Origin: a virus
DNA: 64,000 nucleotides
Reading direction: 5' to 3' (one strand)
Virus record (IMG/VR): IMGVR_UViG_3300006076_000001
Span: 1 to 64,000 of that record
Under the pieces are notes generated by a model, which was given only the letters and a program-made list of their open reading frames with translations, was not told the DNA's origin and made no database searches. This document shows positions 49,106 to 58,156 of this stretch, in pieces. The first letter of the stretch is position 1, and each line of letters opens with the position of its first letter. The position numbers and the translations under genes are program-made.

Positions 49106-49821
49106 ATATCGTCTAAATCATCGATATCTACATCTGTTACAGTGCTTCCACTAGCTTCCTCTGGTTTTGGAGTTGATGGAGATGCCAATAACCCTGCATT
49201 AACTAAAATGCTTCTTAAATTAGCACAGCTTGTCTCAGTTGCAACTGCTTTATGCATATCTTTCGCTACTTCTTGCACTTGAGCTTGAATTGCATCTTTT
49301 AATTTTTCGTGTCTCCATACTGCTTCTTTATTTGTAGGTAAGATTGTTAGATTTTGATATTTTGGGTCTGTTCCCTCTTTTAATGAAACCAATAAATCGT
49401 GTTCTGCTAAAGGAAACTCTTCATTAATTGCTTTTAAATCTGCTAAGATGCCATCTGCAAATACAAATGGTAATACTTTAAAATTAATTGGTTTAATTAA
49501 TCTACCATCTTTTTCTGTGCCATAAACCACAATTGTAGTTACATATCTGTAAATCGGCTCTCCTAACACCTCAATAAATTTGCCAAATGTCTCTTCATCA
49601 CAGTCTTCAGGAACAATGAATTTGCCTTTAAAGTTATCATCAAATCTGTTGAAATAAAACACTCTGTCAATTCTCACTTTACCATTTTCATTTAATAGTG
49701 GAAAACCGATTCTGTATTTATGGTTTGGCTCTGCTTTGAATTTTTCAACTGTTCTTCTCTCTGGCTCTACCTCATCTAAAGTCGCTGTTTGTTTTCCTAA
49801 AAATTTTTTGTAATCTGCCAT
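49102..49821 (-). CDS. Single-stranded DNA-binding protein-like
   Basis: 239 aa from the ATG at 49821, which follows AAGGAG (a start 18 codons earlier has no site). Beta-rich core with Tyr/Phe (YRIGFPLLNENGKVRIDRVF, IYRYVTTIVVYGTEKDGRLI, FKVLPFVFADGI) like the OB-fold of phage SSBs, and a C-terminal acidic tail (TVTDVDIDDLDDI) typical of SSBs that recruit replication proteins. No T4 gp32 zinc motif. The leader is a GC-rich structured segment, and the 3' gap carries several hairpins. SSB autoregulation at the mRNA level is known for T4 gp32. Confidence 0.6.
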   Translation of the reverse strand: MADYKKFLGKQTATLDEVEPERRTVEKFKAEPNHKYRIGFPLLNENGKVRIDRVFYFNRFDDNFKGKFIVPEDCDEETFGKFIEVLGEPIYRYVTTIVVYGTEKDGRLIKPINFKVLPFVFADGILADLKAINEEFPLAEHDLLVSLKEGTDPKYQNLTILPTNKEAVWRHEKLKDAIQAQVQEVAKDMHKAVATETSCANLRSILVNAGLLASPSTPKPEEASGSTVTDVDIDDLDDI

Positions 49822-49859
49822 TGTTTCTTCTCCTTTTCGTTTAATTTGTCTTTGGCTTT

Positions 49860-49912
49860 TGGGTCTTTCGCCCAATGAGCGGAGACCAGTTTAACGACTT
49901 AACTCCAATGGG
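49860..49912 (-). promoter_or_regulatory. Structured GC-rich leader of the SSB gene
   Basis: 46 of the 90 bases at 49861-49950 are G or C, against under a third around it. Two helices share the same strand: CCCA/TGGG with GGAG/CTCC (49871-49912) and TGGG/CCCA around CGAAAGA (49860-49874). Only one can form at a time. It lies in the leader of the SSB gene, as a switch or protein-binding site would. No tRNA fold fits. Confidence 0.55.
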
Positions 49913-49951
49913 TCGAATTGCTTCAGTGTTTTTGCCCTCCCAGTGGCTTCA

Positions 49952-50620
49952 TTATTTTATACAGTCGGCAACTTCTGCTTTTAATACCTCTTTCATTTTT
50001 TCTTCGTATTCTTTAGATAACTTTGTTCTATCATCATCAGATGAAGTGTCTTTAAGTTTCGCATAATATTCATCTTTAATTTTTTCAATTGCTTGTTGCA
50101 CTTTATTATGGCAACTTTTAAATGTTTCAATATTCCAATTTAAATAAATGTCTTCTTGAACTGCTTTTTTAAAATCACCGCCATTTTTAGCAACTATAGC
50201 ATCTATGTAAGCATACAAAATGTCTCTATAAATAGTAGTCCCATCAAGACCTAATAATTTTTTAAGTTTCCAATATGATATTTTATTATCATAAAGGTTT
50301 TTAAAAGTTAGATAAAATCTAACTGAATCAGACCATTTTTCAAGAGTTTTATATTTATCTTTATAAGAATTAACTTTAGATTTTAATAACTTAACTTGTT
50401 CTCTAAGTTCTTTAACTTCTGAAAATAGGTCTGTTGTTCTTCTATTTGCATCAACTGGGTTGTAACCATCTGCTACCAATTCAGCTCTTTTATCTTTTAA
50501 TTCTTTTTCTTTTTCAACTAATTTTGTTGTTAAAGCTTCTAATTCTTTTTTAGCTTCAGCCCATTGCTCTTTTAAAGCTTCCAATTCTTTAACTTTTACT
50601 TGATTAATTGTTTTTGCCAT
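49952..50620 (-). CDS. Coiled-coil protein upstream of SSB
   Basis: 222 aa. The first ~105 residues are charged coiled coil (VKELEALKEQWAEAKKELEA onward). The middle has LLGLDGTTIYRDILYAYIDA, and the end is again helical and charged. Family unknown. It follows the sigma-like gene and a TTATTATAAATA box, and precedes SSB, so it may be expressed with replication genes. Start 50620 has AAAAAGGAG. Confidence 0.55.
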   Translation of the reverse strand: MAKTINQVKVKELEALKEQWAEAKKELEALTTKLVEKEKELKDKRAELVADGYNPVDANRRTTDLFSEVKELREQVKLLKSKVNSYKDKYKTLEKWSDSVRFYLTFKNLYDNKISYWKLKKLLGLDGTTIYRDILYAYIDAIVAKNGGDFKKAVQEDIYLNWNIETFKSCHNKVQQAIEKIKDEYYAKLKDTSSDDDRTKLSKEYEEKMKEVLKAEVADCIK

Positions 50621-50647
50621 TTTCTGACTCCTTTTTCTGATTTCATT

Positions 50648-50659
50648 TATTTATAATAA
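50648..50659 (-). promoter_or_regulatory. Candidate late-type promoter box
   Basis: TTATTATAAATA on the minus strand, 28 nt before the start at 50620, identical to the box at 47189. It sits in a TTTCATT/AATGAAA inverted repeat, and a related TGAAAATTTCATAACTATA segment precedes the sigma-like gene. Confidence 0.55.
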
Positions 50660-50680
50660 TGAAACTTTCATCTTTTAATA

Positions 50681-51409
50681 TTAGATAAGTTTTAAAGCTT
50701 TTTTAAGAATGTAATTGTCACTTTCTTGTGCCACCTCTTTAATAGCTTCTTTAATAGGTTTTAATAAATGAGTTATTCTCACTGCTGACACACCTAACGC
50801 TTTAGCAATTTCTGATTTAGAATACCCTAATAATAGCATATCCATAATAGTTTTTAATGTATCATAGTTTTGTTTAACTTTTAATTTATTAAGAATTTTA
50901 TCTTGTAATTGTTCCCACTCTGCTACTTCGTCTGGTTTGTATTCATCATACATTTGACTAACAACATAATCAAGTAAATCGTCTAAACCACCCTCACCCT
51001 CTGAATTTTCATTAAAGTGAGTAGAATCTACTTCAACATCAAATTTTTTAATATATTTTTGAGATAATGCTGATAACTCTCTTTGAAACATTAAATGTAA
51101 TAATTGTTCTAAACCTGCACCACCTTTTGTTTTTCTTTCTTCTCTTGTTCTAAAATTTTTAAATGGGTCTCTTTGTAACATAATGTTTGTAAAAGCTTCT
51201 ACCAAGATATCCCAAGCTTTATCATAATCACCATTACCTATTACCCAAGCTAATTCTTTTTGAACTAATTTAGATAAGTTTTTAGTAAAGAAATGTGGGT
51301 CGTTTTGGTTATTTTTTGTTAATTCATCAATTAAACCTCTTTTTTTAAGCACTTCGTAAATTGATTCACTGATTTTATTAATGTTTTTATTAAATTCATA
51401 AGCTGTCAT
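50681..51409 (-). CDS. Sigma-factor-like protein
   Basis: 242 aa from the ATG at 51409 (AAAGGAG upstream, a longer frame starts 12 codons earlier). The last ~60 residues (LLLGYSKSEIAKALGVSAVR, ITHLLKPIKEAI) form the HTH of sigma region 4. The N-terminal part (KELAWVIGNGDYDKAWDILV ... LLHLMFQRELSALSQKYIKK) has the helical outline of region 2. A TTGACA/TTTAAT promoter precedes it. It may direct transcription from the phage-type boxes, like T4 gp55. Confidence 0.6.
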   Translation of the reverse strand: MTAYEFNKNINKISESIYEVLKKRGLIDELTKNNQNDPHFFTKNLSKLVQKELAWVIGNGDYDKAWDILVEAFTNIMLQRDPFKNFRTREERKTKGGAGLEQLLHLMFQRELSALSQKYIKKFDVEVDSTHFNENSEGEGGLDDLLDYVVSQMYDEYKPDEVAEWEQLQDKILNKLKVKQNYDTLKTIMDMLLLGYSKSEIAKALGVSAVRITHLLKPIKEAIKEVAQESDNYILKKALKLI

Positions 51410-51509
51410 TCCCAGTCTCCTTTCATTTGTTCTCTTTAATTTCACTTTTTTATAGTTATGAAATTTTCATTTTTTAATATATTTAGAATTAAAGACTCTC
51501 TCTAATAAA

Positions 51510-51539
51510 ATTAAAGCACACCAAAGGGTATTTTGTCAA
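51510..51539 (-). promoter_or_regulatory. Host-type sigma-70 promoter
   Basis: TTGACA (51539-51534), 18-nt spacer, TTTAAT (51515-51510) on the minus strand. It drives the sigma-like gene, start 51409, with a leader of about 90 nt. Confidence 0.55.
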
Positions 51540-51555
51540 GATATGTGAAATTGAC

Positions 51556-53397
51556 TCAACCCTCCCATTCCCATTTAAAATTACCAGAATTATAAACCCG
51601 ATACCACCCAGCTAAATCCATAATTTCCCGTTCTGTGTAATCACCTTTAGCTTCAAAAACTTTAGAAATAATAGGCTTTAAATAATCATAATTTAATAAT
51701 TTATGTTTTTGAAAATGATTTCTACTGTATCTCTTAGTCTTATCTGGACTGATATAAAAATAAGATGGGTCAGTTATACTAATCAATTTAAATCCCGCTT
51801 TATAATAAACCGAATCAGTCTCAAGATTGTTTAAATCTATTGCCGAAAAGGTTATGATTTTATCAGGATTATTTTCTCTTAAAAAGTGTTTAAATAATTT
51901 AGAGAACCCACCGACTACTGAATAATTTCTCTCCGTAGCAAATCTATCTATTTCCCAATAATCCTTTTTCTTGATAAAAGTCAGAACTTGAATCAATTTG
52001 TCTTGATAAAATAAGCCATAATATAAATTGGACGATTTAGTCCCCTGAAAATGATTTCTATCTAAAAAGTCTTTAACATCTTTATATTTAAGTTGTCTAA
52101 TTTCACATTTTCTAGCATAAACCCTGTATTTTGATTTACCTAATTGATTCCTTATAAAAGCAAATACTAAGTCTCTCTTATTCAACCACCAATCCTCCCA
52201 GATATGTACTAACTTAATTCCTTTTTCTGCAAAATACAATGACTTTTCTTGATGATACTTTGGATGTTTAAATTGGTCTGAATGCCACCTAATCCCGTTA
52301 AACTCAAAGCCTATATTAAGTTCTGGAATAAAGATGTCTATTTCATATTTACTGTCTTTGTATTTAGTAGTATTAAATCCAAAAGATTCTATATATCTTC
52401 TTATCTCTTCCTCCCCATTTGAAAAAGTATTCCCACATTTAGGACAACCCTCACCCTGCAAATGAGAATTAACCTGTTGATGGAATAAGCCGTGTTGAGG
52501 ACAAATAATTGAAACTTTTTCTTTACTATTTCTATAATGTTGTTTCCACCAATCTAATGATGGGTAAATATATTTATTTCCGTGAATTTGTGTAGCTTTT
52601 TCTATAAACTCTTGATAAGAAAGTCTATTTTTATCTCCCATTGTTTCATAACCACATTTAAGACAGCCTTTACCACTTAGATGACTACCCACACCCTGCA
52701 TAAATTCTCCGTGTTGAGGACAAATAATTGGTACTTTGGTATCTTTATTTTTATAATTCTCTTGCCACCACTCTTCATTAAAAGGGTATTGATACCTGTT
52801 TTTATGGATTTTGGTAGCTTTACTAATAAAGTCTTGATAAGATAACTTTTTATTATTAGCACATTCGGGACAGCCTAAACCTTTTAAATGATTTTCTGCT
52901 TTTTGATAAAATAACCCGTGTTGAGGACAAATGATAGGGACTTCACTTTTCATCCCTCTATAGTTATTACACCACCAATCATTATCAAAAGAGTAATTAT
53001 ATAAATTATTATGGACTTTAGTGGCTTTTCTTATAAAGTCTTGATAAGAAAGTTTTCTATTTTTAGCACATTTAGGACAGCCGTGATTATTAAGATGGTC
53101 GTTTATTCTTTGATAAAATAAGCCGTGAATGGGACAGATAATAGGTATTTTAGTTGCACTCCCACCAAAATTATCTATAAACCAATCTAATGTAAATTGA
53201 GAGTAATCGTATCTGTTATTATAAATTTTGATTAATTTCTCTAAAATTAAATAATATTGGAACTCTTTTGGTAATCTTGAAATAACAGCGGAATTTATAG
53301 ACTTTAATTCCTCAAGAGAGGAATTATTGAGAAATTGTTTCCATTTATTTAAATTAGTTAGATTATCTGTAAGTTGTCTAATATCTGACAATCTCAT
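51556..53397 (-). CDS. Zinc-ribbon-repeat homing endonuclease-like protein (4 modules, GNAT-like tail)
   Basis: 613 aa, the largest of the free-standing paralogues. N-terminal part to ~65 (LSDIRQLTDNLTNLNKWK), four modules with CPIHG/CPQHG at 88, 157, 227 and 299 and matching GCPKC/GCPEC/GCLKC pairs, a PD-(D/E)XK nuclease at ~325-420 (YEIDIFIPELNIGFEFNGIR, catalytic D354 and E366), and the GNAT-like tail (NHFQGTKSSNLYYGLFYQ ... GGFSKLFKHF). It lies between the portal gene and the sigma-like gene, after a TTATTATAAAAA box. Start 53397 has AAAGGGAG. Confidence 0.8.
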   Translation of the reverse strand: MRLSDIRQLTDNLTNLNKWKQFLNNSSLEELKSINSAVISRLPKEFQYYLILEKLIKIYNNRYDYSQFTLDWFIDNFGGSATKIPIICPIHGLFYQRINDHLNNHGCPKCAKNRKLSYQDFIRKATKVHNNLYNYSFDNDWWCNNYRGMKSEVPIICPQHGLFYQKAENHLKGLGCPECANNKKLSYQDFISKATKIHKNRYQYPFNEEWWQENYKNKDTKVPIICPQHGEFMQGVGSHLSGKGCLKCGYETMGDKNRLSYQEFIEKATQIHGNKYIYPSLDWWKQHYRNSKEKVSIICPQHGLFHQQVNSHLQGEGCPKCGNTFSNGEEEIRRYIESFGFNTTKYKDSKYEIDIFIPELNIGFEFNGIRWHSDQFKHPKYHQEKSLYFAEKGIKLVHIWEDWWLNKRDLVFAFIRNQLGKSKYRVYARKCEIRQLKYKDVKDFLDRNHFQGTKSSNLYYGLFYQDKLIQVLTFIKKKDYWEIDRFATERNYSVVGGFSKLFKHFLRENNPDKIITFSAIDLNNLETDSVYYKAGFKLISITDPSYFYISPDKTKRYSRNHFQKHKLLNYDYLKPIISKVFEAKGDYTEREIMDLAGWYRVYNSGNFKWEWEG

Positions 53398-53422
53398 CTG
53401 ACTCCCTTTATATTATCTTTAC

Positions 53423-53434
53423 TTTTTATAATAA
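53423..53434 (-). promoter_or_regulatory. Candidate late-type promoter box
   Basis: TTATTATAAAAA on the minus strand directly after the portal stop codon, 25 nt before the endonuclease start at 53397. Differs from the 47189 box at one base. Confidence 0.5.
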
Positions 53435-55117
53435 TTACATTTCATCTTCTAAGTCTCCAAGAATTTCTTTTTTAATTTTTGCTTCCTCTTTTATTTTTCT
53501 TAATGTCTCTTCATAATCCATTCCAAGATAATCTTCAATTAAAATGCTAACTGGTAATTTACCATCACTAATAAGGTCACTAATTTTATCAATATAATCT
53601 TCTATGATTACACTACCTTTATAATAACCTATTCTTGGATAAATAGGTTGAGGCTTTCCTAAAGTGTTAAAATAATAAAATCCTTTTTTAATAGCAATAG
53701 GGATAACAATTCTATCTCTGATTATACTCATTATATGAGAGGTAATAGTGTTAAACTCAGTTTGTAACATTTGAAGACTAATAAAACTATTTCCATATGA
53801 ATCGTCTCCACTAATAAGTGCTGTAGGGACACCTAACCCACTAGCAACTGCTTCTATTAATTCACCTTTATCATCATCAGATAAACTATCCTTAATTGCA
53901 AAGTCTATATCTGTTACGGATACATCATAATTAGTTCCTATAATAGATATATCATTTTGTTGAGCCATTTCTGTAATGTCATCTACCAAAAGATTTATTT
54001 CGTCTGGAGTGCTTTCAGTAGAAGTAACTATCTTTACATTTTTATCAATTGCATTAATTTTCTTTCTTCTTTTTAATTTTGCTGTATGTAAATCTATTAA
54101 CTCCTCTAAAATAGAAATTAAAGTGGTAGATTTATCATCAGTTGCTATCTCTACAAAGTAGATTGGCTCTGATGTATCATTAGTAATAGTTATTGTTTCC
54201 CTACCCTCAAAAATAGCATCTACATTTAAAGAAGCGAATGTAGAAGTATATCCCATTCTTACTAGCTTAGATACAATCTGTTTTTTAATGTTATGTTGTG
54301 CTTCTTCAGAATAACCAAATTCTGACATTAATTTAGGTTTATTTGACTCTATGTATTTTTTGATATATGGAGAAACTGGGATTTCAATTTCCATAAAGTC
54401 GATTTCTGTATTTTCTGAAATAGAATTTATCTCAAACACTGAAAGGACTTGTATTCTTTCTATACCTGAAAAATTAGCATCAAACATAGGCATTATTTTT
54501 TGAATAACCCATTTAATATCTTTATAAACTACTTCCTCTGGATTTATATTATACTTTTCTACAATCTGATTAATTTTTACCAAATCATCTTTTATATAGG
54601 TAACTATTTTAGTATCATCTAAATAATCAAAGTTACTGTATGCTTTATTGTCTATTTGCTCTGTATCTACAATAACGAATGCTCTTCCATAAACATAATA
54701 ATTAAAAAAGATTTTATGTAATTTATCTATAAAATTAATTTTTTCAAAATTTTGAGAAAAGAAATCATAGACTACATCTTGTATAATATCATTATCAGGG
54801 TTTTTAGGTTTAATAATTGAAACCGCCGATAATGGTATCTTAATTTTAAGATTAATAGCTCTCCTAACAATATGATTCTTTTTGTAAAAATAATATGCTA
54901 ACAAAGCCTGATGATATGAGCTTAGTATGTCTAAATTTAATGACCCCTCAGATAACCTTGCTATTAATGCTGAAGCTTCTACCAATAAAGGGTCATTGTC
55001 ATATTCAATATCATCTTCATCACCGCTTAAAATCTCTTCCTCTATAAGTTTATTATTACTTTTAACAAAAGAGAAAAGAGAAGCTGTCATATGAGTTTTT
55101 TCTGTTTTTTCAGCCAT
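53435..55117 (-). CDS. Portal protein
   Basis: 560 aa. Portal-type layout: N-terminal helices with LLAYYFYKKNHIVRRAINLK, wing strands (YYVYGRAFVIVDTEQ), long central helical and strand region, and the C-terminal stem/crown with the motif GVPTALISGDDSYGNSFIS (the GxPxxLI...Y.N pattern) and a helix (LQTEFNTITSHIMSIIRDRI). It forms the 12-mer ring at the packaging vertex. Located after nrdA, with a different order from the usual terminase-portal pair (the terminase gene lies 4 kb upstream). Start 55117 has AGGAGG. Confidence 0.92.
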   Translation of the reverse strand: MAEKTEKTHMTASLFSFVKSNNKLIEEEILSGDEDDIEYDNDPLLVEASALIARLSEGSLNLDILSSYHQALLAYYFYKKNHIVRRAINLKIKIPLSAVSIIKPKNPDNDIIQDVVYDFFSQNFEKINFIDKLHKIFFNYYVYGRAFVIVDTEQIDNKAYSNFDYLDDTKIVTYIKDDLVKINQIVEKYNINPEEVVYKDIKWVIQKIMPMFDANFSGIERIQVLSVFEINSISENTEIDFMEIEIPVSPYIKKYIESNKPKLMSEFGYSEEAQHNIKKQIVSKLVRMGYTSTFASLNVDAIFEGRETITITNDTSEPIYFVEIATDDKSTTLISILEELIDLHTAKLKRRKKINAIDKNVKIVTSTESTPDEINLLVDDITEMAQQNDISIIGTNYDVSVTDIDFAIKDSLSDDDKGELIEAVASGLGVPTALISGDDSYGNSFISLQMLQTEFNTITSHIMSIIRDRIVIPIAIKKGFYYFNTLGKPQPIYPRIGYYKGSVIIEDYIDKISDLISDGKLPVSILIEDYLGMDYEETLRKIKEEAKIKKEILGDLEDEM

Positions 55118-55128
55118 TTTATTCCTCC

Positions 55129-57468
55129 TTAATTAGCACAACCTACACAAATATAACTAGTAGGTCTTGCGTAATAGGTTGTTTTAATACCTTTTTGCCA
55201 AGCTTTGATATAAAATTTAGCTAAATAATTTGAATCGTGTTTATTACTAAAATAAGGAACTTCCATAGAAATACCCATATCTACCCATTTTTGGAATAAA
55301 GCATAAGTATCTAAGTATTGAGTAAAGATGTCAATGTTATAAAGAGAACTTGCATTATAGACCCATCTATATTTATCATATTCAGGAACTACTACTGTCT
55401 CTGTTCCAAAAATACCTGTTTTTTCATAAATTGGAGATTTAATAGGCATAATTGATGCTGTTTCTCCCATAACTGCTGAAGTTCCAGTATTAGGAGCTAT
55501 AGCAAAAAGTCCAGTGTTTGCCATTCCTTTTTCTTTAATAAGATTATGAAGTTCAATCCATTTATTACCTAATTTACCATTTTTAGCGATTTCTTCTACA
55601 GGTCTACCAAAGAATACACCTCTTTCCCAATCTGAGCCATAAAATGCTGGAGCTACTCCAAAAAATCCAGTAGCTTTAACTGATGCTTTAATTACATAAT
55701 AAGCTACTCTCTCAAGAACTTCTTCAGTCCATTTTAAAGCTTCTGGTGTCCCATAAACTAAGTTATGTCTAGCTAATGCATGAGCGTAACCAATATAACC
55801 TATACCGATTTTTCTAAACTTTTTATCGAATTTAGTTGATTGAGGATTTGATGAATGAGTTAAACTCATTACTGCGTTTAATTGTAATACTATGGTATCA
55901 GCTACATCCCCTAACTCTTCATCTGATAAATCACAGATTTTATTAAAGTTTAAAGATGATAAATGACAAGTAGCCGCAAATGAATCTTTTAAATTCCATT
56001 TAATAGTTTCGATGTCATTTTCAAATAAATGTTCTTGTGGATTAATGTCATCATTAAATGGAGTATGTATCCCTAAAAATTCCATACATAAATTACCAGA
56101 ATAAATTACACCTTTATGTTTATTTGCATTTGCTCTATTAACTGCATCTCTATAAAAGAAAAACGGGTCACCTATTTCTGGGACTCTGTCTATAATTTCC
56201 ATATAAAATGACAGAGCGTCCACTTGTTTAAATAGTCTTAATTTACCCTCAATCCCCATTTGTTCCAGCATTTTATACTTTTCTTCAAACTCTTCGCCAT
56301 AAAAATCAGATAAATCTTTACCCAAAATCTGTTTAATTTCATAAGGGTCAAATAAAGACCATTTTCCTTTTTGTTTTATTCTCTTAAAGAATAAATCAGG
56401 AACTGAAACACTTCTGAAAATCGTAGTAGCTTTCTTTTTAACATCACCATTAATGTCTTTCAACTGAATAAAATCACCAATGTCAAAATGCCATAAATCC
56501 ATAGTAACATTAGCATTACCTTGTCTTATGTCTAATTGGTCTGTTGCTGATACACAAGCATCTACAATCCTAATGTATGGTATTGACCCACCAGCAACTC
56601 CCCATTTTCCTTTAATTGCTGAGCCTCTTGCCCTAATTTTCCCCATATAAACACCGAAACCTCTACCCATAGATAAGTCTTCAGTTAATTTAACAATCGA
56701 ATAATTTATTGATTTCAAACTATCACCAATAGCAAGAACTTCACAAGATGTCCCATTAAAGTTATTTGTTCTTAAATTAGATAGTATTGGAGTAGCTGGA
56801 GAAATTGTTCTTTCTTTAACAAAATGTTTAAATAGTTTTTTTACCATTAGATTTCTAAAGTCTTTAGATTTAAACACAGAAGCAATTGCCATTGCAACAC
56901 CAAGATACATCTCTTGTGGTAACTCAACTACCTTATTACCTTTATTAGCTAAATATTGAGACTCCATAGACCTCAAAACAACTGGTTCTAATTCATTTTC
57001 CCAATTTTCATTATACATTGAAACAAACTCTTTTAAGTCATCATCTGAATAACAGCTAAACAACTCTTTATTCCAAACACCTAATTCCATAAGCTTTTTA
57101 ATAACTTCTATTCTTGTATCAATAGAGCCATACCCAAATTTCCTATTTACTTTAGTCCCTAAAATTTTTGCCGTATTGTATCTAATCCTTTTATTTAAGT
57201 CCATATTAATTAAACGACCTTTTACATAAGTCCAATTAGGATTATCAGAATCAATTAATTGTTCTGCTGTATCAATTAACATTTGCTGAATTTCTATTGT
57301 TTTAATACCATCTTTTATTAATAAAGAAAATTTTTCTTCTAACACCTGAGGGTCTACCCCATCAATCCCCTCTGTAGCCCATTTAATTGTTCTTCTAATT
57401 TTAGAACTATTCCATTCCACTTTAGAGCCATCTCTTTTTTCTACAAAGACTTTTCTATTACCTACCAT
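55129..57468 (-). CDS. nrdA: Ribonucleotide reductase class I alpha chain
   Basis: 779 aa. N-terminal ATP-cone (VFVEKRDGSKVEWNSSKIRR). Active-site Cys positions: FNGTSCEVLAIGD, NLCMEFLGI and FAATCHLSSLNF; Asn/Glu in the NLC-x-E segment. Substrate loop GGSIPYIRIVDACVSATDQL. The C-terminal Cys pair (YICVGCAN) transfers electrons. It reduces ribonucleotides with the NrdB radical (gene at 36363, ~17 kb away). Between portal and protease genes, an unusual location. Start 57468 has AAAGGAG. Confidence 0.95.
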   Translation of the reverse strand: MVGNRKVFVEKRDGSKVEWNSSKIRRTIKWATEGIDGVDPQVLEEKFSLLIKDGIKTIEIQQMLIDTAEQLIDSDNPNWTYVKGRLINMDLNKRIRYNTAKILGTKVNRKFGYGSIDTRIEVIKKLMELGVWNKELFSCYSDDDLKEFVSMYNENWENELEPVVLRSMESQYLANKGNKVVELPQEMYLGVAMAIASVFKSKDFRNLMVKKLFKHFVKERTISPATPILSNLRTNNFNGTSCEVLAIGDSLKSINYSIVKLTEDLSMGRGFGVYMGKIRARGSAIKGKWGVAGGSIPYIRIVDACVSATDQLDIRQGNANVTMDLWHFDIGDFIQLKDINGDVKKKATTIFRSVSVPDLFFKRIKQKGKWSLFDPYEIKQILGKDLSDFYGEEFEEKYKMLEQMGIEGKLRLFKQVDALSFYMEIIDRVPEIGDPFFFYRDAVNRANANKHKGVIYSGNLCMEFLGIHTPFNDDINPQEHLFENDIETIKWNLKDSFAATCHLSSLNFNKICDLSDEELGDVADTIVLQLNAVMSLTHSSNPQSTKFDKKFRKIGIGYIGYAHALARHNLVYGTPEALKWTEEVLERVAYYVIKASVKATGFFGVAPAFYGSDWERGVFFGRPVEEIAKNGKLGNKWIELHNLIKEKGMANTGLFAIAPNTGTSAVMGETASIMPIKSPIYEKTGIFGTETVVVPEYDKYRWVYNASSLYNIDIFTQYLDTYALFQKWVDMGISMEVPYFSNKHDSNYLAKFYIKAWQKGIKTTYYARPTSYICVGCAN

Positions 57469-57493
57469 TGTCTTGTTACTCCTTTCTTACTTT

Positions 57494-57850
57494 TTAAGCT
57501 AATTTTTCTAACTGAGAAACTATTTCATCATCTTCAATGATTTCTAATAAAGCATCCCTGTATGTTTTAATATGTATATCTGCTTGTTCTAACTGATTCT
57601 GAATCATATTAATTAAAAATAAATACTCTCTCTTAAGGTTTTCATCTGTATTAATACAATCATCATCATAAAGACAATCATAATTTATTTGAGACAGAAA
57701 CTTTTCTACAATTGGTCTAAGTCTTTCTAAAAGTATGTAATATTTATCTGTCTCAACTTCTCTATCTGAAAAATCAACTAATGGTATATCATTATCTGAA
57801 TTTTGTCTTTCTTCCATAAAAAGAGGAACAAAAGAAAATAAATTAGCCAT
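57494..57850 (-). CDS. Small unknown protein near nrdA
   Basis: 118 aa, helical and acidic (RLRPIVEKFLSQINYDCLYD ... LEQADIHIKTYRDALLEIIE), with no recognised motif. It lies between the prohead-protease region and nrdA. Start 57850 has AAAGGA. Could be a virion core or assembly protein by position, but this is weak. Confidence 0.45.
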   Translation of the reverse strand: MANLFSFVPLFMEERQNSDNDIPLVDFSDREVETDKYYILLERLRPIVEKFLSQINYDCLYDDDCINTDENLKREYLFLINMIQNQLEQADIHIKTYRDALLEIIEDDEIVSQLEKLA

Positions 57851-57862
57851 CTTAGTTCCTTT

Positions 57863-58144
57863 TTATCTAAATGAAATTCCACTATATGATTCTCTTACTT
57901 TAATCCCGTTTTTCTTACCTTTTTTAATCTCTTCTACACAGCTACATTTTTTACCATTTTTCTTAAACCCGAAGTTATAAGCAAATACAGCTTCTCTTAC
58001 TCTTTCTGTGTTTCCTGATTTTAAAGCCTCACAAATACACTCACAAGTAACTCCCTTATACCCTTTAGATTTACAATAATGTGTGAATTTACCTTTATTT
58101 TTTGGGTCAATATGAATATTAGAATTAGCAATTAAATGAATCAT
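57863..58144 (-). CDS. Small Cys-rich protein
   Basis: 93 aa. The block GKFTHYCKSKGYKGVTCECI followed by VREAVFAYNFGFKKNGKK is a conserved pattern in uncharacterised phage proteins (FTxYCKxKGFxGVTxECI), with more Cys near KCSCVEEI. A zinc site is likely. Sits between protease and the 118-aa gene. Start 58144 has AAAAGGAG. Function unknown. Confidence 0.55.
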   Translation of the reverse strand: MIHLIANSNIHIDPKNKGKFTHYCKSKGYKGVTCECICEALKSGNTERVREAVFAYNFGFKKNGKKCSCVEEIKKGKKNGIKVRESYSGISFR

Positions 58145-58156
58145 TTTTATCTCCTT

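Noticed and set aside
49860-49960. tRNA-like GC-rich stretch upstream of SSB
   Set aside because: No cloverleaf fits: no 7-bp acceptor stem, and the TTCGA-like loop is not flanked by complementary arms. Treated as a leader structure.
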